NCBI RefSeq assembly: GCF_009765355.1 | Contig: NZ_VTHK01000067.1 | Coordinates: 1 to 43,794, forward strand | Direction: 5' to 3' | DNA: 43,794 nucleotides | From: Amycolatopsis anabasis | GTDB taxonomy: Bacteria; Actinomycetota; Actinomycetes; Mycobacteriales; Pseudonocardiaceae | Part shown: positions 23,920 through 32,836 of the stretch, piece by piece | Position numbering within the stretch: position 1 is the stretch's first letter | Layout: each line of letters begins with the position of its first letter | Made by a program: the position numbers and the translations under genes | Notes under the pieces: generated by a model | Told to the model about the DNA's origin: nothing | Database searches by the model: none | Seen by the model: only the letters and a program-made list of their open reading frames with translations

Positions 23920-24453
23920 CGCGATGTAGTACAACAACGGCACCAGCGCGCCGGAACCGAGAATCTCCTGTCGCTGTGCCAATTCCAGGATGCGGGTAAG
24001 CGGCACCCACTCGAGTCGGCCGACTTCTTCTGTATCCGTGGGGTCTCCGATGTGCTCGGCTCCGCGCCACAGGTACACGTCGACCGGTGCCGTCACCTGC
24101 CCGGGGAGCGGCTGGAAGCTGATCAAGTGCTCGGGCTCGCCGATCGGGCGGTACCCGCTCTCCTCGGCAGCCTCGCGGGCCGCAGTCTTCTCCGGTTCTT
24201 CGCCGTCCTCGACCAGCCCGCCGAGCAGTTCGTAACCCCACTGATCGGTGGCGAACCGGTAGCGCCACAGCATCAGTACGCGGTCTTGATCGTCCACGAT
24301 CAGCGCTATGGCGATGCGCGCGAGGTGTACGACGTGGTACTCCCACCGCTCCCCGTTCGGTGCCTGTACGTCGGTCAGCCCGAGCCGCACCCACCGGTTG
24401 TCGTACACAGTTCGCTCGCCGAACGTCTTCCACGCCCCATGCTCGTCAGTCAC
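23866..24453 (-). CDS. Nudix hydrolase
   Basis: 195 aa from GTG 24453. Complete Nudix box GGLVEDGEEPEKTAAREAAE followed by ESGY (about residues 76-99), with all catalytic Glu residues. Resembles the ADP-ribose/NADH-type pyrophosphatase subgroup in having an N-terminal beta region (VYDNRWVRLGLTDVQAPNGE). Nudix genes recur next to int in AICEs; their role in element physiology is not established. Convergent with regulator 2, 46 nt before int on the same strand. Confidence 0.9.
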   Translation of the reverse strand: MTDEHGAWKTFGERTVYDNRWVRLGLTDVQAPNGERWEYHVVHLARIAIALIVDDQDRVLMLWRYRFATDQWGYELLGGLVEDGEEPEKTAAREAAEESGYRPIGEPEHLISFQPLPGQVTAPVDVYLWRGAEHIGDPTDTEEVGRLEWVPLTRILELAQRQEILGSGALVPLLYYIASRGPASAGGQDQPTETT

Positions 24454-24499
24454 GCGGGCAGCCTACGGCCCCGTCGGCCGCGAAGTGAAGATGACGGGG

Positions 24500-25834
24500 T
24501 TAGGACGGTCCGTCCGTCTTCTGGGCGCGCTTTGGCATCCGTGAGCCGAGTATCTCGGCCGCCTTCCGGTCGGCCCCGGCGACCCAAGCAGCGTAGACGC
24601 GGAGTGTGGTAGCTCCTCCGCCGCCGTGGCCGAGGCGACCGGCGACTGTTCGGAGGTCGACGCCAGCCGTCAGCAGTTCGGTGGCCGAGTAGTGCCGCAG
24701 GGCGTGAATGTGGGTGTTGATGCCGAGCCGGGTGGCCATCTTCTTGTATCGGCTCGACACGGCATCCGGCGAGTACGGAACGGACAGATCGTTGCCGCGA
24801 GCGCTGGCGAAGACGTAGGTGTCGTCGCTCCATTTGGCACCGAGATCCGTATAGCGCTGCTGGCACCGGGCTTTGTGCTCACGTAGGAGAACGGCAGTCT
24901 CCGTGTCGAGGGCGATTCGGCGCATTTGGTGTGTCTTGGTGGACTTTTCCTTGCCGACTCCCCGCAGCTTCGTGTAGCTGGTGCGGACTTCCATGATTCC
25001 CTCGTCGAGGTCGACGCGGTTCCAGCGCAGGGCGCATGCTTCGCCCCGGCGGATTCCGGTGGTCATCACGAGCCACACCAGGGTGCCCCAGTCCTCGTCC
25101 AGGTCGAACGCTTTGTCGACGAGGCGGGCGGCCTGCGCGGGGGATGGCGGATCAGGCTGCGGGGGAGTCTGTTTCGGGCGTTGGGCGATTCGTGCGGGGT
25201 TCGAGCTGATCCAGTCCCAGCGGACGGCGGCGTTCAGGACACCACTGAGGATGGAGTGGATCTGGCGGACCGTGGAGGAGGCCATCGGGCTGCACTCGTG
25301 CGGCTTGCACTCCAGTTCCTTGCAGTCGTGTTCGCCTTCGGCGTTGTGCTCGATGAAGGGGCGGCCGTTGCACTTGGTCCGGCAGCGGCGGAGTTCGCCG
25401 TAGAAGGTCTCGAGCATCCGAGTGGTCAACTTGTTGACGGGCACGTCGCCGAGCGCAGGCCGGATGGTTCGTTCGATGTAGCCGATGTACCCGTGCCGGG
25501 TGGTTTCCTCGATGTCCGCTGTGCGGAGCCATTCGTCGATGGCGTAGGAGAGGGGGACCGAACTGCTCGCCGAGCGCTGCTCGTCGACCTGTGCTTGCAG
25601 CTTCGTCATCGCCTTGCTGGCGCGGCGGTGGGCGGCCTTGTCGGTGCCCTTGATCGTCTCGGTGAGGTAGCTCGGCTTGCCGGTCACCGGATCGACGCCC
25701 GCGTACACGCGGACCTGTAGCGAGTTCCCTCGCTGGCGCACGCTGCCGCGCTTGCGGCTGTCTCCGCTGGTCGCTGGCCTGGTCATGACTTCAGGCTGAG
25801 CCGAGGTTGGGAGGGTGTCAATGGACAGGGCCAT
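24500..25834 (-). CDS. int: Tyrosine site-specific integrase
   Basis: 444 aa from ATG 25834 (ATG 25786 possible). All catalytic residues are present: R262 (TTGIRRGE), Lys near 297-300, H377 and R380 (HALRHYSAT), H403 (LGHGG) and Y414 (RVYAAW). The arm- and core-binding regions precede. A Cys/His-rich insertion (about 151-181: CRTKC, HDCKELECKPHEC) looks like a zinc-binding knob and is seen in other AICE integrases. It lies 54 bp from attR and catalyses integration into the tRNA. Confidence 0.95.
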   Translation of the reverse strand: MALSIDTLPTSAQPEVMTRPATSGDSRKRGSVRQRGNSLQVRVYAGVDPVTGKPSYLTETIKGTDKAAHRRASKAMTKLQAQVDEQRSASSSVPLSYAIDEWLRTADIEETTRHGYIGYIERTIRPALGDVPVNKLTTRMLETFYGELRRCRTKCNGRPFIEHNAEGEHDCKELECKPHECSPMASSTVRQIHSILSGVLNAAVRWDWISSNPARIAQRPKQTPPQPDPPSPAQAARLVDKAFDLDEDWGTLVWLVMTTGIRRGEACALRWNRVDLDEGIMEVRTSYTKLRGVGKEKSTKTHQMRRIALDTETAVLLREHKARCQQRYTDLGAKWSDDTYVFASARGNDLSVPYSPDAVSSRYKKMATRLGINTHIHALRHYSATELLTAGVDLRTVAGRLGHGGGGATTLRVYAAWVAGADRKAAEILGSRMPKRAQKTDGPS

Positions 25835-25887
25835 GGCCAGAACCGCACTAGATGATCATGAAAGGTGCTGTTCTGGCTGGTCAAGGT

Positions 25888-25933
25888 GGGTGGGCCGGGC
25901 GGGGCTCGAACCCGCGGCCAAGGGATTATGAGT
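25888..25933 (-). repeat. attR: 46-bp repeat within the intact tRNA(CAT) gene
   Basis: Same 46 bp as 14900-14945. On this side it continues into the tRNA 5' half, so integration left the tRNA functional. Confidence 0.92.
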
Positions 25934-25964
25934 CCCCTGCTCTAACCAACTGAGCTACCGGCCC
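25891..25964 (-). tRNA. tRNA with CAT anticodon, probably tRNA-Ile2 (k2CAU)
   Basis: 74 nt, no encoded CCA. Acceptor GGGCCGG pairs with CCGGCCC, discriminator A; D arm TAGCTCAGTTGGTTAGAGC; anticodon loop CTCATAA closed by GGGGA/TCCCT; T loop GGTTCGAGCC. The anticodon stem and variable loop (GGGGACTCATAATCCCTTGG) resemble the lysidine-modified tRNA-Ile2 of other bacteria more than elongator tRNA-Met, so Ile2 is favoured, but Met is possible. Confidence 0.85.
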
Positions 25965-26080
25965 TGAAGCGCCGGCGAGGCGCTCCGCCGATCCGCGCCG
26001 TGCAAGGACGGTGAAGTACCCCCGGATCTTGCCGGTCAACATACCGCACGTCGAGATCGGGTTTTCCGCGGCACGCCAAC

Positions 26081-26146
26081 TCGCGCGGGTCCCTGGTTCC
26101 GGTTCACCGAATTCGACGTTTCGGCACGCGAGTCGCACATTCGAAC
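26081..26146 (-). repeat. 22-nt phased intergenic repeats (locus C)
   Basis: On the minus strand, three 22-nt units: 26146-26125, 26124-26103 (CCGAAACGTCGAATTCGG) and 26102-26081 (CCGGAACCAGGGACCCGC). They are diverged copies of the locus A unit, lying between the tRNA and the DinB pseudogene. Confidence 0.55.
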
Positions 26147-26195
26147 TTCCGGAAATCGGATTGCGGGCGGGCGGTCGGCCTGACAATCTCCGGCG

Positions 26196-26728
26196 ATGTC
26201 CGTATCCCGCTGCGAGCTGCTGCGCTGGCAGTTCGACCTCACCTGGTCGCTGCTGGAACTCCACCTGGCGGAGCTGAAACCGGAGGACTTCCTCTGGGAG
26301 CCGGTGGACCACTGCTGGACGATGCGTCCGGCCGCCGGTGGGGGCTGGGTGCCGGATTGGGCGGAATCCGAGCCCGATCCCGTTCCGGTTCCCACGATCG
26401 GCTGGGTCACCTGGCACATCGGCTGGTGGTGGACCGTGACCCTCGACCACGCCCGGGGCGGGCGCCGCGGGACCGGACCGAGATCGGGTGGCTCGGCGCC
26501 GGTCCGGCGACCATCGAGTGGTTGCGCGGCCTCCGCGCGGAATGGCTGGCGGAGTTGACCCGGTTCACCGAAGCCGACCTGGACGCCCCGGCGCCGTTCC
26601 CGTGGCGGGACAGCCCCGAGATGACCGTCGCGCACATGGTCGGCTGGGTGAACTCCGAGCTGATGAAGAACACCGCCGAGGTGGGCCAGCTCCGGTTGCT
26701 GCGCGCCGCGTCCGGGGCGGACGTGTAG
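26196..26728 (+). pseudogene. DinB-family protein, frameshifted
   Basis: From ATG 26196 the first frame reads LLRWQFDLTWSLLELHLAEL and GWVTWHIGWWWTVTLDHARG, then loses sense at about 26457. The next frame resumes with RDRTEIGWLGAGPATIEWLR and MTVAHMVGWVNSELMKN to a stop at 26728. Together they form one roughly 177-aa DinB/DUF664-type four-helix protein with its metal-binding His residues. A single missing base in the G/C run GGGGCGGGCGCC (about 26454-26466) explains the break: a recent mutation or a sequencing error. Confidence 0.75.
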
Positions 26729-26899
26729 CCAGATCTTTCCCGGGTACGCAAGAGGTGGAGGTCGGGAGGAGTCCCGGGACCTGGTGGCGAAACTGGGTGA
26801 ACTCGGTGCGGTGGTGATGTCGAAATCCGGGCGATCCGTTCGACGTATCAGTGAGGCGCCGCGAACGCGGGGACCGCACCGGCGAACCAAGGAGCTGAC

Positions 26900-27208
26900 A
26901 TGAGCCACAACACCGCACTGGCCACCGTCCACCCGCTGCCCGCGCGTACCGGGGTGCGCGGCGGGCTGAGCCATCGCGCGCTCGCCATGTTGCGGGCGAT
27001 CGGTGCCGGACGCGCGCAGGTCACCTGCAGTAGTGAGCCCGATCTGTACGTCGACGGGGTGCCCTGCTGCGACCAGTTCACCGCGCACGCGCTCGCTCAC
27101 CAGGGCCTGGTCCGGCCGAGATATCCCGGGGTAGTGGGGCAGCGGGTGCCCGCGGTGCTGACGCCGGAGGGGCTGGCGCTGGTGGCGGGCGAACCCGTGG
27201 CGGCCTGA
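26900..27208 (+). CDS. Hypothetical protein
   Basis: 102 aa, ATG 26900 with AAGGAG six nt upstream. Contains GGLSHRALAMLRAIGAGRAQVT, a CSSEPDLYVDGVPCC segment with three Cys, and VPAVLTPEGLALVAGEP, which looks like a small winged-helix fold. Not recognised; a DNA-binding role is only suggested. Confidence 0.65.
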   Translation: MSHNTALATVHPLPARTGVRGGLSHRALAMLRAIGAGRAQVTCSSEPDLYVDGVPCCDQFTAHALAHQGLVRPRYPGVVGQRVPAVLTPEGLALVAGEPVAA

Positions 27209-27236
27209 GTTTCGTTCTAGATAGGACTCGCTGTTA

Positions 27237-28448
27237 TCACTCCTCGACGCCGGTGAGCGCACCGGCGCCACCGGTGTTCGGCAGCGGCCATGGCCGCACG
27301 CCACCGGCACCGGTCACCTTGGGATCGGGCGGCAGGGCGGGCGACGCGCTGCGCGCGCCGAGCCAGTCGAGCACGGCCGCCAGCTGGGACTTCAGCGTGT
27401 TCATGTTGTGGCCCGCATCGGGGATGGTCCACGAGAACAGCCGGGTCGGCGGGGCGAGCGCGCCGCGGATCGCCTCGGTCGAGGCGAGTTCGTCCGGTTC
27501 GTGCTCACCCGCGATCGCGAGAATGTCCAGCGGCGCCGGGTTCTTCCGGACCGTGACGCTGACCGTGTTGGCTTCGCCGATCTCCTTGCGCCCCTTGAAC
27601 AGGTCACCGGTTTCCACATCCACCCGGGCCTTGTCGTAACCGCTGATGCTCACCGCGTTCGCGTACCACTGGGGATGCCGGGTCGCCAGGTTCATCGCGC
27701 AGTAACCGCCGGAGGACCAGCCCACGATGGACCAGGCCCGCCGCTCCGGGGAGACGCGCAGGGCGTGCACCGCCCAGTTCCGGATGTCCGCGGACAGGTA
27801 GGTGTCGTTGGCGGTGCCGTTCACCTCGTCGACGCATTCCGAGTCGTGGTTGATCCGCGGCTGGCCGCTGGGGTCCGGGATGATCACCACCGAGGGCGGC
27901 AGCCGGTTCTTGGCGATCGCGGCGTCCAGCGCCTCCGGCAGGTGGTAGCCGGTGGTCGCCACCTCCGGGCCGGACGGGTAGTTCGGGATCCACTCGATCA
28001 CCGGGAACTGCCGGTCCTGCCAAGCCGGATCCGCGTAGGCGGCCGGGAAGTAGACGTTGACGTCCCGGTTGATCCCGGTCCGCTGACCCTTGACGCGCAT
28101 GTGGACGGTGGTGCCCTTGCCCTCCAGCGCGCGCTGGCGACCGGCCTCCGCCAACCGGCCCAGGCCCGCGCCGTCGGCGCCGCCTTCGCCGTCGGTGCCC
28201 TCACCGGGGTTGGCCGAGGTGCCCAGCAGTGAGCCGAGGGTCGGGAAGAACCCGCCGACCATGTTGAGCGCGAGCCCGCTGGCCAGCAGCACCAGCACCA
28301 CCGCGACCAGGGTGGACGCGCTGCGCAGGGTGCGCTTCCAGCGCCATTTGTCCCAGAACCACGGCACCGACACGACCGCGAGCACCGCCAAGATCGAGAC
28401 GATGACGAGGCCCAGGGTGGAGTCCAGCCGGATGCTGCTCGCGTGCAT
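27237..28448 (-). CDS. Membrane-anchored esterase-fold protein (PF00756-like)
   Basis: 403 aa from ATG 28448. Two TM segments (about 11-31 and 43-65), then an extracytoplasmic alpha/beta hydrolase of the esterase D/antigen 85 type: VNVYFPAAYADPAWQDRQFP, nucleophile in GWSSGGYCA, acid residue near AGEHEPDE, catalytic His in PDAGHNMNT. Similar proteins in mycolic-acid bacteria transfer acyl chains, but here the substrate is unknown. The C-terminal tail is Pro/Gly-rich. No operon partners. Confidence 0.82.
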   Translation of the reverse strand: MHASSIRLDSTLGLVIVSILAVLAVVSVPWFWDKWRWKRTLRSASTLVAVVLVLLASGLALNMVGGFFPTLGSLLGTSANPGEGTDGEGGADGAGLGRLAEAGRQRALEGKGTTVHMRVKGQRTGINRDVNVYFPAAYADPAWQDRQFPVIEWIPNYPSGPEVATTGYHLPEALDAAIAKNRLPPSVVIIPDPSGQPRINHDSECVDEVNGTANDTYLSADIRNWAVHALRVSPERRAWSIVGWSSGGYCAMNLATRHPQWYANAVSISGYDKARVDVETGDLFKGRKEIGEANTVSVTVRKNPAPLDILAIAGEHEPDELASTEAIRGALAPPTRLFSWTIPDAGHNMNTLKSQLAAVLDWLGARSASPALPPDPKVTGAGGVRPWPLPNTGGAGALTGVEE

Positions 28449-28553
28449 GTGAACTCAGACGCCCGGCGCCGGGGAAAAGTTGACACGAGTGATGTTGATT
28501 TCAGGACCGGGCTGTCCGGCGGGCCCGCGCCGGGCCCGCCGGAGACGGGAGGA

Positions 28554-29717
28554 CTACAGCAGCGAGCCGATCTGAGCGGCGATGAGGTCGATGCGGACGC
28601 CCTGGTTCGGACATCCGCCCCAGTGGTGCAGACCTATCACCTTCTGGGTCTTCCGGGACAGCACCGGCGAACCGGAGGAACCGCCCTCGGTGTCGCATTT
28701 GTAGGCGATGTCGCTCTGCGCGCTGTCGCCCTGGACCTTCACCGCGGTGACCTTGCAGATGCCACCGGTGGACTGGTCATCGGCCAGCGAGACCTTCTTG
28801 GGCTTCGCGGAGGGGTGGCCGATGATGTACATCTCGTCGCCGACCGCGGGCAGCGTGGTGTCGAGCTCCAGGTACCCGAACGAGCTGATCTTGCCGAAGT
28901 CCTTGACGTCGAACAGCGTGTAGTCCAGCGCGGCGTTCGTCTTGAGCAGGGTCGAGCCCAGCACCTTGGTCACCGGGGCGTTGGTGCTGCCGCCGCAGGT
29001 GGTGCACTGGTAGTTGAACCAGACCTCGGTGTTGGCCGCGGTGCTGGCGTTGCCGATGCAGTGGTTGTTGGTCAGCACCCGGTTGCTCGCGCCGACCCGC
29101 CAGCCGGTGCACAGCGAACCGCCGTTCATCAGCAGCCGGGCCACCGGGGGCGTCTTGCCGAACTCGGTGGGATTGCTGCTCTGGTAGCAGACCGCGTCCT
29201 TGTAGTCGTTGCGCCCGCAGATGCTGTACGGCTGGATCGGTGTGGTGGCGGCGAATTCCTGCGGCGTGAAGCCGCGGGTGATCCGGTCCACGGTCGCCCG
29301 GCTGGCCGGGGCGGCGGCGCCGTCCGGGCCGCGCAGGCTCACCACGGCGGTCTGGCCGGTGATCGACAACGCCCAGAACCCGGTCGCGTCCGGGCTCGCC
29401 GCGGGGTTGCCGGTCACATCGGCGGAGTAGGTGTGCGTTTCCGAGCCGTCCGGGGAGGCGACGGTGAGCACGTCGCCGGGTTGCAGGTGCAGGCCGGTGA
29501 CGTGGACCTTGACGTACCACGCGCCGGGCCGGTCGATCGTGGTCGACGGGGAGTCGTGGCCGAGGGTGCTGGTGATCGTTTCGTCCGCGCCGACGCGCTG
29601 GGCGGTCTGCTCGTGCGACGCGACGGGCGCGCTGTCGGCCGGTTCGGCGGACTGGGCTCCGACGGCCATCGGGGCCAGGAGGGCGAGGGCAGCGAGGAGT
29701 TGCAGGGATTTAGGCAT
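28554..29717 (-). CDS. Secreted trypsin-like serine peptidase
   Basis: 387 aa, ATG 29717 with GAGGTAGG. Signal peptide (residues 1-22, cleavage near VGA-QS), an N-terminal beta domain of pre-peptidase type (about 40-130, WYVKVHVTGLHLQPGDVLTV) and a chymotrypsin-fold domain: His in LTNNHCIGN, Asp in ALDYTLFDV, Ser in EGGSSGSPV. Multiple Cys suggest disulfides. Layout is close to lysyl-endopeptidase-like S1 enzymes. Divergent from the LAL regulator at 29961. Confidence 0.9.
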   Translation of the reverse strand: MPKSLQLLAALALLAPMAVGAQSAEPADSAPVASHEQTAQRVGADETITSTLGHDSPSTTIDRPGAWYVKVHVTGLHLQPGDVLTVASPDGSETHTYSADVTGNPAASPDATGFWALSITGQTAVVSLRGPDGAAAPASRATVDRITRGFTPQEFAATTPIQPYSICGRNDYKDAVCYQSSNPTEFGKTPPVARLLMNGGSLCTGWRVGASNRVLTNNHCIGNASTAANTEVWFNYQCTTCGGSTNAPVTKVLGSTLLKTNAALDYTLFDVKDFGKISSFGYLELDTTLPAVGDEMYIIGHPSAKPKKVSLADDQSTGGICKVTAVKVQGDSAQSDIAYKCDTEGGSSGSPVLSRKTQKVIGLHHWGGCPNQGVRIDLIAAQIGSLL

Positions 29718-29922
29718 GGGCCTACCTCACGTGTGAGCAGCAGGGAAAGTTCTTCACACGAGGTCGATACTGGCGGGCACGGAGTAACCGTGTCACCCCG
29801 CTGAAAGTAGGTGTCTGCCCGGTTGTCCGATCCGGTGGGCGGTTGCCGGGGACCGCGTCGAGCGGTAGAACGGCCCAATCATCGGCGTCCGAACGCGTCT
29901 TGAGTCCTTATGGCCGTTCGCA

Positions 29923-29936
29923 ATACCTTCAGGTAT
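29923..29936. promoter_or_regulatory. Short palindrome upstream of the LAL regulator
   Basis: ATACCT and AGGTAT are perfect arms around TC, 25 bp before the GTG at 29961. Candidate operator or promoter element. Confidence 0.35.
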
Positions 29937-29960
29937 CGGCCTTAGTGCGGGAGGTGTGCC

Positions 29961-32777
29961 GTGCCCGGCGGAACCCGCCCTGCCGGCGAGACCGGGGCGG
30001 AGGACATCTTCCTCGGCCGCGACGATTTCCTCGCGGTCGCGCGCGAACGGCTCGCGGCCGGAAGCGTGCTGCTGCACGGTCCGGTGGGCATCGGCCGCTC
30101 GAGCGTGCTGGCCGCGCTGCTCGGCAACCCCGGCGACGCCCTGGTGCTGCGCAGCAGCCCGGATTCGGAGGAGCGGCGCATCCCCTTCCTGGTCCTGGCC
30201 GATCTGCTGGAGGGCCTGCCCGCGAGGCTGTTCGACGAACTGCCCGAACCACAGCGGCACGCGGTGGAGCACGCGGTGCGCCGCCGCGGCAGCGGGGACC
30301 GGCTCGATTCGCTGGCGCTGCGCTGGGGTGTGCTGTCCCTGCTGCGCTCGGCGTCCGCGCGCAGGCCGGTCCTGCTCGTCCTGGACGACGCGCAGTGGGC
30401 CGACGACGCCAGCGTCACCGTGCTCTCGTTCGCCGCGGCGCGGTTGCGGCCGCCGGCCGTGCGCATGCTCGTCGCCGAACGCGTCGACGAACCGGACGAG
30501 CCCGCCCGCGGCTCGCTGTGCACCCGTCCGGCCGGTTTGCTCGCGGTGCCGCCGCTGACCAGCGCCGCGACCGCGGAACTGGTGGCCTATCACGGGCAGT
30601 TGGCCCCGGACGCCCCGGCGACGCTGAACGCCTGCCGGCTCGCCGCGGGGAATCCGCTGTTCGCGGTCGAACTCGCGCGGGGCCTCGCGGACTGCGGCCC
30701 GGCCGGTGACCCGCTGGAGATCCCGCCCCGGCTGTCCCGGATCGTGAGCGAGCAACTCCGCGGGCTGTCCCGGGAAACCCGGGAGCTCCTGCTGGTGGCC
30801 GCGCTGAGCCGGCGGCCCGATCTCGACCTTCTCGTCCACTTCGGACGGTGGGACGCGGCGACCGCGCTGGCGCAGCCCGCGGCGCGCCGGATCGTGCGGC
30901 TGGGGGTGAGCGGTGAGGTGCGGTTCCGGCATCCGTTGCTGGCGGCCGGATTGCGCGCCCAGGCCAGCCCCGAACGGGTACGCGAGGTGCACTCCCGGCT
31001 CGCGGCGAGCGTGTCCGATCCGCTGGAACGCGCCCGGCACCGCGCGTGCGCCGTGGAGGGGCACGACGAGCGCACGGCGGCGATGCTCATCCGGGCGGCC
31101 GCCGTCGCCCGGCGCCAGGGCGCGCTCGCCCGCGCGGCGGAACTCGGCGCCCTGGCCGCGGAACGCACCCCGCCGGACGCCCCGGCGCGGCTGGCGGGGC
31201 GGCGGCTGCGCGCGGCCGGGGACGCGCTCGACGCCGGACGGCACGAGTTCGCCACCGCGCTGGCGCATACGGTGTTGCGTTCCTCGAGCGCGCCGCGCCA
31301 GCACCGCGTGCGGGCCCAGCTGGTGATCGTGGACGCGGTTCGCAACGCGCGCAACGCGGTCGACGGGGTGGTGGGCAAGGCGCTGGCCCAGGCGCGCGGC
31401 GACTCCGCGCTGGAAGGCGCCGCGCGGTACCGGTTCGGCGTGCATTCGGCGCTGGGCGGTGATTTCCGCCAGGCGGTGGCCCAGCTCGCGGACGCGGTCG
31501 TGCTGGCGCGGGACGCCCGGGACGTGCGCACCGAGGTGCCCGCCCTGTGCTCGCTGGCGCTGTGCCAGATCGCGCTCGGCGACCGCACCGCGGACCGCAC
31601 GCTCAACATCGCCCGGGTGATCGCGCCGGAGGATCTCGTGGTCACCCACGACGGGCCGGCCTGGGTGACCGCGCGGCTGGACCTGTTCGCCGACCGGCTC
31701 CGGCCCGCGGCCGAACTGCTGGGCCGGTTGCTCGACCGCGCCGCCGAACGCGGCACGCTGTCCGAGGTGATCGGGATGAACTGGGCCGCCGTGGAGGTGT
31801 GGGTGGCGCAGGGCGAATGCGGCAACGCGCTGCGCCGGGCGAACGAGTGCCTGCGGCTGGCCGAAGCCACCGATTCCGATCTGGCGCTGGCCTGTTACGG
31901 CGCGGCTTTGGCCGAGGCGTACGGCGGAAATCCCGCACTGGCCGACGCGGTCGCGCGGCGCGGGGTGGCCCGGGCCGAACGCGACGGCGACTGTTCCTTC
32001 CTGCTGCGCAACCTGCACGCGCAGGGGCTCGCCGCGCTCGGCCTCGGTGACGCGACGACGGCGCTCGAGCCGCTGCGCCGGGCGGTGCGGCTGGAACGGC
32101 AGATGGGCGTGGCGGATCCGGCGGTGTTCGGCGTCCAGCCCGATATCGCGGAACCGCTGGTCGCCTGCGGGCATCTGGCGGAGGCCGCGGAGGTGCTCGG
32201 CGGGGCCCGCGCGGGCGCGGTCCGGCTGCGGCGGCGCGGCGTGCTCGCGGCACTCGATCGCGCGGAGGGCCTGCTCCACCTGACGCTGCGGAACTACGAC
32301 CGCGCCGAGGAAGCGCTGCGCGCCGCGGTCGAGGCGCACGACCGGCTGTGCCAACCGCTGCAGTACGGCCGGAGCCTGCTCGCGCTGGGCATCGCCGAGC
32401 GGCGCCGGAAACGGCGTGGCGCCGCGCGCGCCGCGCTGCTCCGGGCGCAGGGGGTGTTCGTCGAATGCGGCGCCCCGGTGTGGGCCCGCCGCGCTTCGAC
32501 GCTGCTCGGCGACGCCCCGGCCCCCGGTGTCGCACCGGTGACCATGCTGACCGGCTGGGAGTGGCGGATCGCGCGGCTGGTCACCGAGGGCGCGAGCAAT
32601 CCCGAGGTGGCCGGGAAGCTGGACATCAGCGTCAAAACCGTGGAAGGCGCGCTGACCCGGATCTACCGCAAACTCGACGTGCGCAGCCGGACCCAGCTGT
32701 CGGCGCGGCTGCGCGAATCACCCGCACGGCCGCCGTCTCCGCGGCCGGGAGCGGGAATTCCCCGTTTCGAGCGGTGA
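29961..32777 (+). CDS. LAL-type LuxR-family regulator (STAND ATPase)
   Basis: 938 aa, GTG 29961 with GGGAGG. N-terminal AAA/STAND ATPase: P-loop HGPVGIGRSS (about 39-48; the usual Lys is Arg), Walker B VLLVLDDAQWADDAS (about 137). A long helical TPR-like middle (about 330-850) follows, and a LuxR HTH at the C terminus (WRIARLVTEGASNPEVAGKL and VKTVEGALTRIYRKLDV, about 865-920). Typical size and order of the MalT/LAL class. Flanked by two secreted S1 peptidases, which it may control (inference). Confidence 0.93.
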   Translation: MPGGTRPAGETGAEDIFLGRDDFLAVARERLAAGSVLLHGPVGIGRSSVLAALLGNPGDALVLRSSPDSEERRIPFLVLADLLEGLPARLFDELPEPQRHAVEHAVRRRGSGDRLDSLALRWGVLSLLRSASARRPVLLVLDDAQWADDASVTVLSFAAARLRPPAVRMLVAERVDEPDEPARGSLCTRPAGLLAVPPLTSAATAELVAYHGQLAPDAPATLNACRLAAGNPLFAVELARGLADCGPAGDPLEIPPRLSRIVSEQLRGLSRETRELLLVAALSRRPDLDLLVHFGRWDAATALAQPAARRIVRLGVSGEVRFRHPLLAAGLRAQASPERVREVHSRLAASVSDPLERARHRACAVEGHDERTAAMLIRAAAVARRQGALARAAELGALAAERTPPDAPARLAGRRLRAAGDALDAGRHEFATALAHTVLRSSSAPRQHRVRAQLVIVDAVRNARNAVDGVVGKALAQARGDSALEGAARYRFGVHSALGGDFRQAVAQLADAVVLARDARDVRTEVPALCSLALCQIALGDRTADRTLNIARVIAPEDLVVTHDGPAWVTARLDLFADRLRPAAELLGRLLDRAAERGTLSEVIGMNWAAVEVWVAQGECGNALRRANECLRLAEATDSDLALACYGAALAEAYGGNPALADAVARRGVARAERDGDCSFLLRNLHAQGLAALGLGDATTALEPLRRAVRLERQMGVADPAVFGVQPDIAEPLVACGHLAEAAEVLGGARAGAVRLRRRGVLAALDRAEGLLHLTLRNYDRAEEALRAAVEAHDRLCQPLQYGRSLLALGIAERRRKRRGAARAALLRAQGVFVECGAPVWARRASTLLGDAPAPGVAPVTMLTGWEWRIARLVTEGASNPEVAGKLDISVKTVEGALTRIYRKLDVRSRTQLSARLRESPARPPSPRPGAGIPRFER

Positions 32778-32836
32778 ATTCCCGCCCCATCCTGGGGCTG
32801 CCTGTCCACCCCTGCCTCTGGACGAGGAGAAATTCC

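Larger units (their letters stand above)
14946..25933. mobile_element. Actinomycete integrative and conjugative element (AICE) in tRNA(CAT)
   Basis: 10,988 bp including one att copy. Hallmarks: perfect 46-bp att repeats at a tRNA 3' end, tyrosine integrase next to the intact tRNA, FtsK/TraB-type translocase with coupled Spd-like membrane proteins, WhiB, XRE/TPR regulators, a Nudix hydrolase. Of the AICEs, pMEA300 of Amycolatopsis is known to use a tRNA-Ile site, so the site fits that group. No gene resembles RepSA, RepAM or a prim-pol initiator, so how it replicates after excision is unclear. Confidence 0.9.

Noticed and set aside
29793..32354. Long open frame (about 850 codons) antisense to the LAL gene
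   Set aside because: It is the mirror of a high-GC gene: Arg/Gln/Gly-rich composition, no domain, no ribosome site, and the plus strand has a complete regulator.
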